Source: Streptomyces sp. NBRC 110028
GTDB lineage: Bacteria; Actinomycetota; Actinomycetes; Streptomycetales; Streptomycetaceae
Direction: 5' to 3'
Length of the DNA: 64,000 nt
NCBI RefSeq assembly: GCF_001417735.1
Contig: NZ_BBUZ01000023.1
Span: 533,570-597,569 of the forward strand
Below the pieces are notes generated by a model. The model worked only from the letters and a program-made list of their open reading frames with translations. It was not told the origin of the DNA and did not search any database. This document shows positions 51,458 to 59,524 of the stretch, piece by piece. The first letter of the stretch is position 1. Every line of letters begins with the position of its first letter. A program made the position numbers and the translations under genes.

Positions 51458-52537
51458 TTGACTGTCCGCAAGCACGACGCGTCCGGCGCGGGAGACGCGG
51501 CCGCGGCGGCGGCGGAGCCCGCCGAGCCGGAGGCGCTGGCCATCCCCGCGCCCCGGAAGGCCGAGGCCGGGTCCGCGGCCGGCAAGGGCGCCGATCCGGC
51601 CCCGGCTCCGGCCGCGACATCCACTCCGGCTCCGGCTTCCGCATCGGCTCCGGCTTCGGCTCCGGCTTCCGCATCGGCTCCGGCTTCCGCATCGGCTTCG
51701 GCCGAGGGGGCTTTCCGCGTCTCACGGACCGAGGAGCACGACGGCGGACACCTCGCCCACGCCACCACCGCGGGCGGCCCGGGGCCGTCCGCCGGGGCAC
51801 CGGGGCCTGCGCAGCCGCCGGACGGTCCGCGCCGGCCGGTGCTCGCGGGGGCCGCGATCGTCGGAGCGCTCTTGCTGGCCGTGCCACTGCTCGTGGTGGC
51901 GGGGAAGCTCGGCTCCTCGGAGAAGGACGGCCGGGACGACTCGAAGGCGGCGACGAAGGTACTCGAACGCGAAGGCGCGCGCGCCGGGGTGTACGAGGCG
52001 GCCTCCCCGAAAGCCAGCCGGAGCCCTCAGAAGAAGCCGAAGTCCAAGGAGCCCACGGCGAGTGCGCCGCCCCCTGCGGCCCGCTCCCCGCTCCCGTCGA
52101 AGGGCCCGAAGTCCGCCGCGCCGACAGGCGGGGCGCACAAGCCGTCCACCGAGCGGACGTCCGCGAAACCCAAGACCAAGAAGAACGCCGCGGGGAGCGC
52201 GGGAGACGCCTCCTGGGGACCGAACAGCGAACTCTGCATGGGTGCGAGCTGGCCCTCGCGCGACGGACGTACCGAGCTGCGGATGCAGCAGGACGGCAAC
52301 CTGGTCGTGTACCGGGACAACCAGGCCGTCTGGGCCGCTCCGGACGCCCTGGGCCGCGGCAACTGCGCCACCTTGCAGACCGACGGGAACTTCGTGCTCT
52401 ACGACCGCGACCACAACGCGGTCTGGGCGACGGGGATGGATCTGCACGCCACCACCGTAAAGATCCAGAACGACGGCAACTTCTGCCTGTACAACGACGC
52501 GGGCGCCCCGGTGTGGGCGAGCCGCACGCAGCGCTGA
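51458..52537 (+). CDS. membrane protein with C-terminal bulb-type (mannose-binding) lectin domain
   Basis: 359 residues from TTG 51458, preceded by GGGA only; ATG 51425 is an alternative. A cytosolic Ala/Pro/Ser-rich arm (residues 1-128), one membrane helix (128-150), a Lys/Pro/Ser-rich stalk, and a B-lectin domain at the end with three QxDGNxxxY motifs (278-286, 307-315, 337-345). Such lectins bind mannose-type sugars. The topology puts the lectin outside the cell. It may bind cell-wall or extracellular glycans; no partner is evident. Confidence 0.82.
   Translation: MTVRKHDASGAGDAAAAAAEPAEPEALAIPAPRKAEAGSAAGKGADPAPAPAATSTPAPASASAPASAPASASAPASASASAEGAFRVSRTEEHDGGHLAHATTAGGPGPSAGAPGPAQPPDGPRRPVLAGAAIVGALLLAVPLLVVAGKLGSSEKDGRDDSKAATKVLEREGARAGVYEAASPKASRSPQKKPKSKEPTASAPPPAARSPLPSKGPKSAAPTGGAHKPSTERTSAKPKTKKNAAGSAGDASWGPNSELCMGASWPSRDGRTELRMQQDGNLVVYRDNQAVWAAPDALGRGNCATLQTDGNFVLYDRDHNAVWATGMDLHATTVKIQNDGNFCLYNDAGAPVWASRTQR
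51610..51712. repeat. simple tandem repeat coding for an Ala/Ser/Pro stretch
   Basis: Several copies of CCGGCTCCGGCTTCCGCATC-like units inside the lectin gene, encoding about 25 residues of Ala, Ser and Pro. Prone to slippage. Confidence 0.6.
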
Positions 52538-52545
52538 TCCCCACG

Positions 52546-52551
52546 TAGCCT
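52546..52551 (+). promoter_or_regulatory. -10 box of leaderless promoter for the GlxA-type regulator
   Basis: TAGCCT followed by six bases and GTG 52558. Confidence 0.6.
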
Positions 52552-52557
52552 GGTGCC

Positions 52558-53514
52558 GTGCCAGCCTCCCGTCTGCGTCGCGTCGCCGTCCTCGTGCTCG
52601 ACGGCGCCAAACCGCTCGACGTCGGCATTCCCGCGCAGGTGTTCACGACCCGGGCGAGCATGCCGTACGAGGTGCGGGTGTGCGGCGCGGCGCCCGGGCT
52701 CGTGACGGGGGGCGACGGCCTGTCGTACCACGTCGCCCAGGGCCTCGACGCGCTCGCGTGGGCCGACATCGTGTTCATCCCCGGCTACCGGTTCCCGGAC
52801 CGCGACGATCCGCCGGGTGCCGTCCGCGACGCGCTGACCGCCGCCCACGCCCGGGGCGCGCGGCTCGCCGCCATCTCGACGGGGGCCTTCGCCCTCGCCG
52901 CCACGGGCCTGCTCGACGGCAGGCGCGCCACGACGCACTGGCACTACACGCGGGCGCTCGCGGCGAAGCATCCCCTCGTGCGGGTCGACGAGAACGTCCT
53001 GTTCGTCGACGAGGGCAGCGTGCTGACCTCCGCCGGTGCGGCCTCGGGGATCGACCTGTGTCTGCACATTCTGCGCGGCGACCTCGGGGTGGCCGCGTCG
53101 AATCACGCGGCCCGGCGGCTGGTCGCGGCCCCGTACCGCAGCGGCGGTCAGGCGCAGTACGTGCCGCGCGGCGTGCCCGAGCCGCTGGGCGAGCGGTTCG
53201 CCGCGACCCGGGAGTGGGCGCTGCACCGGCTCGGCGAGCCCCTCAGCCTCGAAACCCTCGCCCGGCACGCGGCCGTCTCGGCGCGCACCTTCTCGCGGCG
53301 CTTCGCCGAGGACACCGGATACACCCCGATGCAGTGGGTCATGCGCGCCCGCATCGACGTGGCCCGTGAGCTGCTGGAACGTTCGGAGCGGAGCGTCGAG
53401 CAGATCGCCGCCGATGTCGGGCTCGGCACCGGCGCCAATCTGCGGCTCCACTTCCAGCGCATCCTCGGGACCACACCGAGCGAGTACCGGCGCACCTTCA
53501 CGCTGGGCGAATAG
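52558..53514 (+). CDS. GlxA-type transcriptional regulator (DJ-1/PfpI plus AraC)
   Basis: 318 residues. The first 190 form a DJ-1/PfpI-like domain; where the nucleophile Cys of related proteins stands (CTGAF), it reads AISTGAF, so Cys is replaced by Ser. The last 110 residues are an AraC helix-turn-helix pair (LETLARHAAVSARTFSRRF, then VEQIAADVGLGTGANLRLHF). It probably activates or represses the gap gene 110 bases downstream, as no other target is near. Leaderless start. Confidence 0.88.
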   Translation: MPASRLRRVAVLVLDGAKPLDVGIPAQVFTTRASMPYEVRVCGAAPGLVTGGDGLSYHVAQGLDALAWADIVFIPGYRFPDRDDPPGAVRDALTAAHARGARLAAISTGAFALAATGLLDGRRATTHWHYTRALAAKHPLVRVDENVLFVDEGSVLTSAGAASGIDLCLHILRGDLGVAASNHAARRLVAAPYRSGGQAQYVPRGVPEPLGERFAATREWALHRLGEPLSLETLARHAAVSARTFSRRFAEDTGYTPMQWVMRARIDVARELLERSERSVEQIAADVGLGTGANLRLHFQRILGTTPSEYRRTFTLGE

Positions 53515-53627
53515 CCCCCTGGCGCGATCCTTGTGAACCATGGCGCTCACGCCACTGCCACCACCGCGTTCCGCCCGCGAGGCTGGTGACGAACCCAGAC
53601 GAGCCGCAGAGACAGCAAGGGGCATTC

Positions 53628-54626
53628 ATGACTCGCGTCGCCATCAACGGATTCGGCCGCATCGGGCGCAACGTGCTGCGCGCCCTGCTCGAACGCGACA
53701 CCGACCTCGAGATCGTCGCCGTCAACGACCTCACCGAGCCCGCCACCCTCGCCCGGCTCCTCGCCTACGACTCCACGGCCGGCCGGCTCGGCCGCCCGGT
53801 GACCGTCGACGGCGACACCCTCGTCGTCGACGGCCGGCGCATCAAGGTGCTCGCCGAGCGCGACCCGGCGCGGCTGCCCTGGGCCGAACTCGGCGTCGAT
53901 GTCGCGCTGGAGTCCACCGGCCGCTTCACCTCGGCCAAGGCCGCCCGCGCCCACCTCGACGCGGGTGCGAAGAAGGTCCTCGTCAGCGCGCCGTCGGACG
54001 GCGCCGACGTCACGCTCGCCTACGGGGTGAACACCGGCGCGTACGACCCTGAGCTGCACACGATCGTCTCGAACGCCTCCTGCACCACCAACGCGCTCGC
54101 GCCGCTGGCCGCGGTACTCGACGAGCTCGCGGGCATCGAGCACGGCTTCATGACGACGGTGCACGCCTATACGCAGGAGCAGAACCTCCAGGACGGTCCG
54201 CACCGCGACGCCCGCCGGGCCCGCGCCGCCGGTGTCAACATCGTGCCGACCACGACGGGCGCCGCCAAGGCGATCGGCCTCGTGCTGCCGAACCTCGACG
54301 GCAAGCTGTCGGGCGACTCGATCCGCGTGCCGGTTCCGGTGGGCTCGATCGTCGAGCTCAACACCACCGTCGCCCGCGACGTCGCCCGTGAGGACGTGCT
54401 GACGGCCTACCGCACCGCGGCGCAGGGCCCGCTGGCCGGCGTCCTCGAGTACTCCGACGACCCGCTCGTGTCGTCCGACATCACCGGCAACCCGGCCTCG
54501 GCCATCTTCGACTCGGCCCTCACCCGCGTCGACGGCCGCCACGTGAAGGTGGTCGCCTGGTACGACAACGAGTGGGGCTTCTCGAACCGCGTGATCGACA
54601 CGCTCGGGCTCCTCGCCGGCCGTTGA
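53628..54626 (+). CDS. gap: glyceraldehyde-3-phosphate dehydrogenase, type I
   Basis: 332 residues from ATG 53628, seven bases after AAGGGG. NAD-binding NGFGRIGRN, active-site SNASCTTN (catalytic Cys), MTTVHAYT and the terminal YDNEWGFS. After SCTTN the usual second Cys is Ala (SCTTNALAP). It catalyses G3P to 1,3-bisphosphoglycerate. Placed outside the usual gap-pgk-tpi group and next to a GlxA regulator, it is likely a secondary, conditionally used isoenzyme. A role as self-resistance GAPDH (pentalenolactone type) is conceivable, but no such cluster is here. Confidence 0.94.
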   Translation: MTRVAINGFGRIGRNVLRALLERDTDLEIVAVNDLTEPATLARLLAYDSTAGRLGRPVTVDGDTLVVDGRRIKVLAERDPARLPWAELGVDVALESTGRFTSAKAARAHLDAGAKKVLVSAPSDGADVTLAYGVNTGAYDPELHTIVSNASCTTNALAPLAAVLDELAGIEHGFMTTVHAYTQEQNLQDGPHRDARRARAAGVNIVPTTTGAAKAIGLVLPNLDGKLSGDSIRVPVPVGSIVELNTTVARDVAREDVLTAYRTAAQGPLAGVLEYSDDPLVSSDITGNPASAIFDSALTRVDGRHVKVVAWYDNEWGFSNRVIDTLGLLAGR

Positions 54627-54642
54627 CGGGCGGCGCCGGCCG

Positions 54643-55428
54643 TCAGCCGAAGCGCGTGAAGACATGGGCGCGGCCCACGGGGACGAAGCCGCGGCGGGCG
54701 TACCAGAGCCGCGGCCAGTCCTCGCCGTCGGCCACCAGGAAGCGCAGGGCGCAGCCGGCGGTGGCGGCGCGGTGGAGGGCGCCGGACAGCACGGCGTTCG
54801 CGTGGCCGCGGCGGCGGAAGGGTTCGGCGGCGGCCACCTCCTCGATCTGGGCGATGCCGTCGGCGGGCTCCAGATAGAGGTCGGCCCAGGCGACGACGTC
54901 GCCGTTCTCCTCGTGGGCGGCCAGGAAGGACACCACCTCGGCCCCGTCCCGCCGGGCCTCGCGCCGTCCCACGAGCTGGCGCACCGTCTCCTCGTCCGCG
55001 TCCGGCATCCACCGGCGCTGCTGCGCCGCCAGGGCCCGCCACAGCGGACCGTACGGAGCGGGCCCCAGGTCCAGCTCCATGACGTCGTGCCGCTGCGGCT
55101 CCGGCACCGGCCCGGTGTGGGTCATGACCACCTCGACCGCGTGCTCGTATCCCGCCAGGGTCATCGTGGGCGCGGCGGCGAGCCCGAGCCGGTCGTCGTA
55201 CACGGTGATCCGGCGATGCGGCATCCCGGCCATGGCCGCGTCGGCGACGGCCGGAAGCTCCGTCGGTTCGACGGGCCCGTCGATGTGGATCTGGTTGTGC
55301 TCGTGCGAGCGCGCGTAACCGTCGTGCCGGACCAGGAACCCGCCCGGCACCGGCCTGACCTCGGCGGACTGGCGGCGGGCGAAGAGCAGCCGGAAGTCGA
55401 CGGCGCGCTGAAGGTCGTTCTGCGGCAT
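54643..55428 (-). CDS. GNAT family acetyltransferase (261 aa)
   Basis: 261 residues from ATG 55428. The acetyl-CoA motif FRRRGHANAVLSGALHRAATAG is near residue 214, followed by FLVADGEDWPRLWYARRGF. The N-terminal 110 residues are a second domain with a GNAT-like pattern. Target unknown. The start is supported by a TACGAT box seven bases upstream. It converges with gap and stands downstream of the transporter-2 operon and its terminator. Confidence 0.85.
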   Translation of the reverse strand: MPQNDLQRAVDFRLLFARRQSAEVRPVPGGFLVRHDGYARSHEHNQIHIDGPVEPTELPAVADAAMAGMPHRRITVYDDRLGLAAAPTMTLAGYEHAVEVVMTHTGPVPEPQRHDVMELDLGPAPYGPLWRALAAQQRRWMPDADEETVRQLVGRREARRDGAEVVSFLAAHEENGDVVAWADLYLEPADGIAQIEEVAAAEPFRRRGHANAVLSGALHRAATAGCALRFLVADGEDWPRLWYARRGFVPVGRAHVFTRFG

Positions 55429-55435
55429 GATCCGG

Positions 55436-55441
55436 ATCGTA
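55436..55441 (-). promoter_or_regulatory. -10 box of leaderless promoter for the GNAT gene
   Basis: TACGAT on the minus strand, seven bases before the ATG at 55428. It lies inside or beside the terminator of the upstream operon. Confidence 0.55.
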
Positions 55442-55442
55442 G

Positions 55443-55478
55443 GCGCCCCGGCCACCCCCTAGGAGGTGGCCGGGGCGC
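55443..55478 (-). terminator. hairpin terminator overlapping the end of the system 2 DppF gene
   Basis: 14-bp perfect stem (55443-55456 with 55465-55478), loop of eight bases that contains the TAG stop codon of the DppF gene. Confidence 0.7.
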
Positions 55479-56547
55479 GCTCCTCCGCGAAGTGGCACGC
55501 CGACGGGTGGGCGGCGGGGCCCGTCAGGCCCGGCGGTGCCGCCAGCGCCGGCGCCTGCGACGCGCAGGGGGGCCGCGCCTTCCAGCAGCGGGTGCGGAAG
55601 CGGCAGCCGGTGGGCGGATCGGCCGGGGAGGGGACGTCGCCGGTGAGCAGGATGCGCTGGTGGCGGGCGCGGGCCTCGGGGTCGGGGACGGGGACGGCGG
55701 ACAGCAGGGCCTGGGTGTACGGATGGGTCGGGTGGTCGTAGATCTCGGTGCCGGTGCCGGTCTCCGCGAAGCGGCCCAGGTACATCACGGCGACCCGGTC
55801 GGAGATGTGCCGGACCACGGACAGGTCGTGGGCGATGAAGACGTAGGCGAGGCCGAATTCGTCCTGGAGGCGTTCGAGCAGGTTGACCACCTGCGCCTGC
55901 ACCGACACATCCAGCGCCGACACCGGCTCGTCCGCGACGATGATCTCGGGGCGCAGGGCGAGGCCGCGGGCGATGCCGATGCGCTGGCGCTGGCCGCCGG
56001 AGAACTGGTGCGGATAGCGGTTGATGTGCTCGGGGTCGAGGCCGACGACGTCCAGCAGGTCCTGGATGGCGCGGCGGCGGTCGCCCCTGGGGGCGGCCTC
56101 GGGGTGGATCTCGTACGGCTCGCCGATGATGTCGCCCACCGTCATGCGGGGGTTGAGCGAGGTGTACGGGTCCTGGAAGACCATCTGGATGTTGCGGTGA
56201 ACGGCCCGCAGCGCGCGCCCGGACAGCCGCGCGATGTCCTCGCCCCGGTAGCGGATCGAACCGGCGGTCGGCCGCTCCAGGCCGACCAGCAGCCGGGCGA
56301 GGGTGGACTTGCCGCAGCCGGACTCGCCGACGATGCCGAGGGTCTCGCCGCGCCGCAGGTCGAAGGAGACCGTGTCGACCGCCCGGACCGCACCGGTCCG
56401 CCGCTTGACCAGGACGCCGCGGGTGAGCGGATAGAGCTTGGCGAGGCCGCGTACTTCGAGGACGGCCGGGGCGGGGTCAGCCGCCGAGGGGGCCGACGGT
56501 ACCGGCGGTGCCGAGGGGGTCGAGGGGGTCGAGGGGGTCGAGGCCAT
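55459..56547 (-). CDS. oligopeptide ABC ATP-binding protein, DppF type (system 2)
   Basis: 362 residues from ATG 56547, five bases after GGAGGAG. Starts with [12 protein letters not shown], coded by a 9-bp repeat; the DppF body follows (Walker [10 protein letters not shown], signature FSGGQRQR, Walker [14 protein letters not shown]-terminal [11 protein letters not shown]). Its N-terminal 24 codons are shared, in another frame, with the end of the DppD gene (71-bp overlap). Very similar to the system 3 protein. Confidence 0.93.
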   Translation of the reverse strand: MASTPSTPSTPSAPPVPSAPSAADPAPAVLEVRGLAKLYPLTRGVLVKRRTGAVRAVDTVSFDLRRGETLGIVGESGCGKSTLARLLVGLERPTAGSIRYRGEDIARLSGRALRAVHRNIQMVFQDPYTSLNPRMTVGDIIGEPYEIHPEAAPRGDRRRAIQDLLDVVGLDPEHINRYPHQFSGGQRQRIGIARGLALRPEIIVADEPVSALDVSVQAQVVNLLERLQDEFGLAYVFIAHDLSVVRHISDRVAVMYLGRFAETGTGTEIYDHPTHPYTQALLSAVPVPDPEARARHQRILLTGDVPSPADPPTGCRFRTRCWKARPPCASQAPALAAPPGLTGPAAHPSACHFAEERAPATS

Positions 56548-57547
56548 GCAGCTCCTCCTTCCAGAAGTGGCAGGCGCTGGCCCGCCCGCCCGCCTTCGCA
56601 TCCGCCGCCCCGGTGTCCGTCACCTCGTACAGCGGCGGCCGGTCGGTGCGGCACAGGTCGCGGGCGCGCGGGCAGCGGGGGCTGAACGGGCAGCCCGGGG
56701 GGAGCGCGAGCGGGCTGGGCGGCAGCCCCTTGATCGCGTACAGCTCGCCGCCCCGCCGGTCCAGGCGCGGGATGGAGTCGAGCAGTCCGCGGGTGTACGG
56801 GTGGGCGGGGCGCCAGTACAGGTCGCGCACCGGCGCGGTCTCCACGATCCGGCCCGCGTACATCACGGCGACGGTGTCGGCGACGTCGGCGACCACGCCC
56901 AGGTCGTGGGTGATGAGGATGAGCCCCATGGCGTACTCGCGGCGCAGCTCCGCCAGCAGATCCATGACCTGGGCCTGGACGGTGACGTCGAGCGCGGTGG
57001 TCGGCTCGTCGGCGATGATCAGCTCCGGCTCCAGCGCGATCGCCATGGCGATCATGATGCGCTGGCGCATCCCGCCGGAGAACTGATGCGGATAGTCCCC
57101 GGCCCGCGCCGCCGCGGCCGGGATGCGGACCCGGTCCATCAGCTCGACGGCCCGCGCCCGGGCGTCCTTGCGCGACATGCCCCGGTGCACCTGGTACATC
57201 TCGGCGAGCTGGGCGCCCACCGGGAGCACCGGGTTGAGGGCGGAGAGCGCGTCCTGGAAGATCATCGCCATCTTGGCGCCGCGGATCCGGCGGCGCTCCT
57301 CGCGGCCGAGGGTGAGCAGATCGCGTCCCTGGAAGAAGACCTTGCCGCCGGTGACGAAGGCGGGCGGGGTGTCGAGGATGCCCATGATGGCCTGGGCGGT
57401 GACGGACTTCCCCGACCCCGACTCGCCCAGCACGGCCAGCGTCCGCCCGGCGTCGACGGCGTAGCTCACCCCACCGACGGCCTCGGCGACGCCGTCGCGG
57501 GTGCGGAAGGCGACGCGCAGGTCCCGTACGTCCAGCAGGCGGGCCAC
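56477..57547 (-). CDS. oligopeptide ABC ATP-binding protein, DppD type (system 2)
   Basis: 356 residues from GTG 57547, two bases after the permease stop codon. Walker A GESGSGKS, signature FSGGMRQR, Walker [14 protein letters not shown]-terminal [14 protein letters not shown]. The homologue in system 3 ends at [12 protein letters not shown]; here the protein continues after [12 protein letters not shown] with 21 extra residues ([21 protein letters not shown] in the source, given by the repeat) because the ancestral stop codon has been lost. No separate ribosome-binding site is obvious; coupling to the permease is likely. Confidence 0.92.
   Translation of the reverse strand: MARLLDVRDLRVAFRTRDGVAEAVGGVSYAVDAGRTLAVLGESGSGKSVTAQAIMGILDTPPAFVTGGKVFFQGRDLLTLGREERRRIRGAKMAMIFQDALSALNPVLPVGAQLAEMYQVHRGMSRKDARARAVELMDRVRIPAAAARAGDYPHQFSGGMRQRIMIAMAIALEPELIIADEPTTALDVTVQAQVMDLLAELRREYAMGLILITHDLGVVADVADTVAVMYAGRIVETAPVRDLYWRPAHPYTRGLLDSIPRLDRRGGELYAIKGLPPSPLALPPGCPFSPRCPRARDLCRTDRPPLYEVTDTGAADAKAGGRASACHFWKEELHGLDPLDPLDPLGTAGTVGPLGG
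56513..56543. repeat. 9-bp tandem repeat (3.4 copies) in dual-coding overlap
   Basis: Unit GAGGGGGTC on the plus strand. On the minus strand it codes for Asp-Pro-Leu repeats in the DppD C-terminus and Ser-Thr-Pro repeats in the DppF N-terminus, in different frames. Confidence 0.85.
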
Positions 57548-57549
57548 GG

Positions 57550-58605
57550 CTAGCGCAGCTTCGGGTCGAGGGCGTCGCGCACCGCGTCGCCGAGCATGAT
57601 GAACGCGAGCACGGTGATGCTGAGCGCGCCCGCGGGCCACAGCAGCATGTGCGGGGCGTTGCGGATCTGGGTGGACGCGGACGAGATGTCGATGCCCCAG
57701 GAGACGGTGGGCGGTTTCAGCCCCACGCCGAGGAAGGACAGGGTCGCCTCCAGCGCGATGTACGTGCCGAGCGCGATGGTCGCGACGACGATCACGGGGG
57801 CGACGGCGTTGGGCGCGATGTGCCGCAGCAGCATCCGGCCGGTGCCCGCCCCGAGGGTGCGCGCCGCGAGCACGTAGTCCTGCTGCTTGACGGTGACGAC
57901 CGAGCCGCGGGCGATACGGGAGATCTGCGGCCAGCCCAGCAGCACGATGAAGCCGACCACCGGCCACACCGATCCGCTGGTGACCACCGACAGGAAGACC
58001 AGCCCGCCGAGCAGGATCGGGATGCCGAAGAAGACGTCGGCGATCCGCGAGAGCAGCGCGTCCCACCAGCCGCCGAAGAATCCGGCGAGGCCGCCGAGCA
58101 CGCTGCCCAGCAGCGCGGCGCCCGCGGTGGCGCAGATGCCGACGGTGATGGAGGCGCGGGCGCCGTAGACGGTGCGGGTGTAGACGTCCCGGCCCTGGAG
58201 GTCGAAGCCGAAGGGGTGGCCGGGGGCCGGGCCGTCCTGCGCCTTGGCCAGGTTGCCCTGGTACGGATTGCCGTCCGCGATCAGCTGCGGCCAGATCGCG
58301 ATGGTGACGAGGAAGAGGATGACCAGCGCGGAGAGGACGAAGACGGGATTGCGGCGCAGATCGTGCCAGGCGTCGGACCACAGCCCGCGGGAGCCCTGCC
58401 CCGGGTCCGCGGCGGCCCGGCGGCGACCGGCGGGACCGAGCGCCAGGCGTGGGAGGGCGAGGCGGCGCCACGGTCGGCCCCGCGGCCCGCCCTGCAGGGT
58501 CGCGGTGCCGGTGGCGGCGAGGTCCACCGGCTGGCCCGAGGGCATATCGGAGGGCGTATCGGAGCACGTTTCACAAGACTCAAGGGGTTCAAAGGGCTCA
58601 GGCAT
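57550..58605 (-). CDS. oligopeptide ABC permease, OppC/DppC type (system 2)
   Basis: 351 residues from ATG 58605, overlapping the DppB gene by eight bases. A long, Gly/Pro/Arg-rich cytosolic arm (1-85) precedes six membrane helices. The outer loop GFDLQGRDVYTRTVYGARASI and the coupling motif KQQDYVLAARTLGAGTGRMLLRHIAPN identify C type. The end DALDPKLR is shared with the system 3 permease (DAFDPKLR), indicating duplication. Confidence 0.93.
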   Translation of the reverse strand: MPEPFEPLESCETCSDTPSDMPSGQPVDLAATGTATLQGGPRGRPWRRLALPRLALGPAGRRRAAADPGQGSRGLWSDAWHDLRRNPVFVLSALVILFLVTIAIWPQLIADGNPYQGNLAKAQDGPAPGHPFGFDLQGRDVYTRTVYGARASITVGICATAGAALLGSVLGGLAGFFGGWWDALLSRIADVFFGIPILLGGLVFLSVVTSGSVWPVVGFIVLLGWPQISRIARGSVVTVKQQDYVLAARTLGAGTGRMLLRHIAPNAVAPVIVVATIALGTYIALEATLSFLGVGLKPPTVSWGIDISSASTQIRNAPHMLLWPAGALSITVLAFIMLGDAVRDALDPKLR

Positions 58606-59521
58606 ACCGGATCCTCGGGTCGAGCACGGCGTAGAGGAGGTCGACGAGCAGATTGGCGAGCAGGAAGACGATCACCAGGATGGTGACGAAGCCGACGACC
58701 GTCGGCGAGTTCTGGCGCAGGATGCCCTGGTAGAGCTGGTAGCCCACGCCATGGATGTTGAAGATCCGCTCGGTGACGATGGCCCCGCCCATGAGCGCGC
58801 CGACATCGGTGCCGATGAAGGTCACCACCGGGATCAGCGAGGTGCGCAGGAGGTGCCGGACGACGATCCGGCGGCGTGGCAGCCCCTTGGCGACGGCGGT
58901 ACGGACGTAGTCGGCGCGGGCGTTCTCCACGAGCGAGGTCCGGGTGAGGCGGGTGGTGTACGCGAGGGACACCAGCCCCAGCACCACACCGGGCAGCAGC
59001 AGTTCGGTGAACGGCGCCTCGGGCGCGACGGACGGCCGGGCCCAGCCCCACCGCACGCCGAACAGGTACTGCAGCACGGTGCCGCTGACGAACGTCGGGA
59101 TGGACACCACGACCAGGGTGAGCAGCAGCACCGAGGTGTCCAGGCCCCGGCCGCGGCGCAGTCCGCCGAGCACGCCGAGGCTGATGCCGAGCACCATCTC
59201 GAAGACGACGGCGACGGCGGTGAGCCGCAGGGTCACGGGGAAGGCCCCGGCCATCAGCTCGGTGACGGGCTGTCCGTTGAAGGCGGTGCCGAAGTGGCCG
59301 CCGAAGACCTGCCCCATGTAGTGGACGTACTGGCTCCACAGCGGTTCGTCGAGGTAGAGGTCCTTGCGGATGCGGGCCGCCGTGGCGGGGTCGGGGGCCT
59401 TGTCGCCGAACAGGGCGGCGACCGGGTCGCCGAGCGCGTAGACCATGAAGAAGATCAGGAAGGTGGCGCCGAGGAAGACCGGGATCATCTGCAGCAGCCG
59501 CCGCAGCACATAGCGGCTCAT
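58598..59521 (-). CDS. oligopeptide ABC permease, OppB/DppB type (system 2)
   Basis: 307 residues from ATG 59521. B type with N-terminal helix (SRYVLRRLLQMIPVFLGATFLIFFMV), coupling motif ARADYVRTAVAKGLPRRRIVVRHLL and terminal VLDPRIRYA. Between the binding protein (three bases upstream) and permease C (eight-base overlap), so tightly coupled. Confidence 0.93.
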   Translation of the reverse strand: MSRYVLRRLLQMIPVFLGATFLIFFMVYALGDPVAALFGDKAPDPATAARIRKDLYLDEPLWSQYVHYMGQVFGGHFGTAFNGQPVTELMAGAFPVTLRLTAVAVVFEMVLGISLGVLGGLRRGRGLDTSVLLLTLVVVSIPTFVSGTVLQYLFGVRWGWARPSVAPEAPFTELLLPGVVLGLVSLAYTTRLTRTSLVENARADYVRTAVAKGLPRRRIVVRHLLRTSLIPVVTFIGTDVGALMGGAIVTERIFNIHGVGYQLYQGILRQNSPTVVGFVTILVIVFLLANLLVDLLYAVLDPRIRYA

Positions 59522-59524
59522 GGC

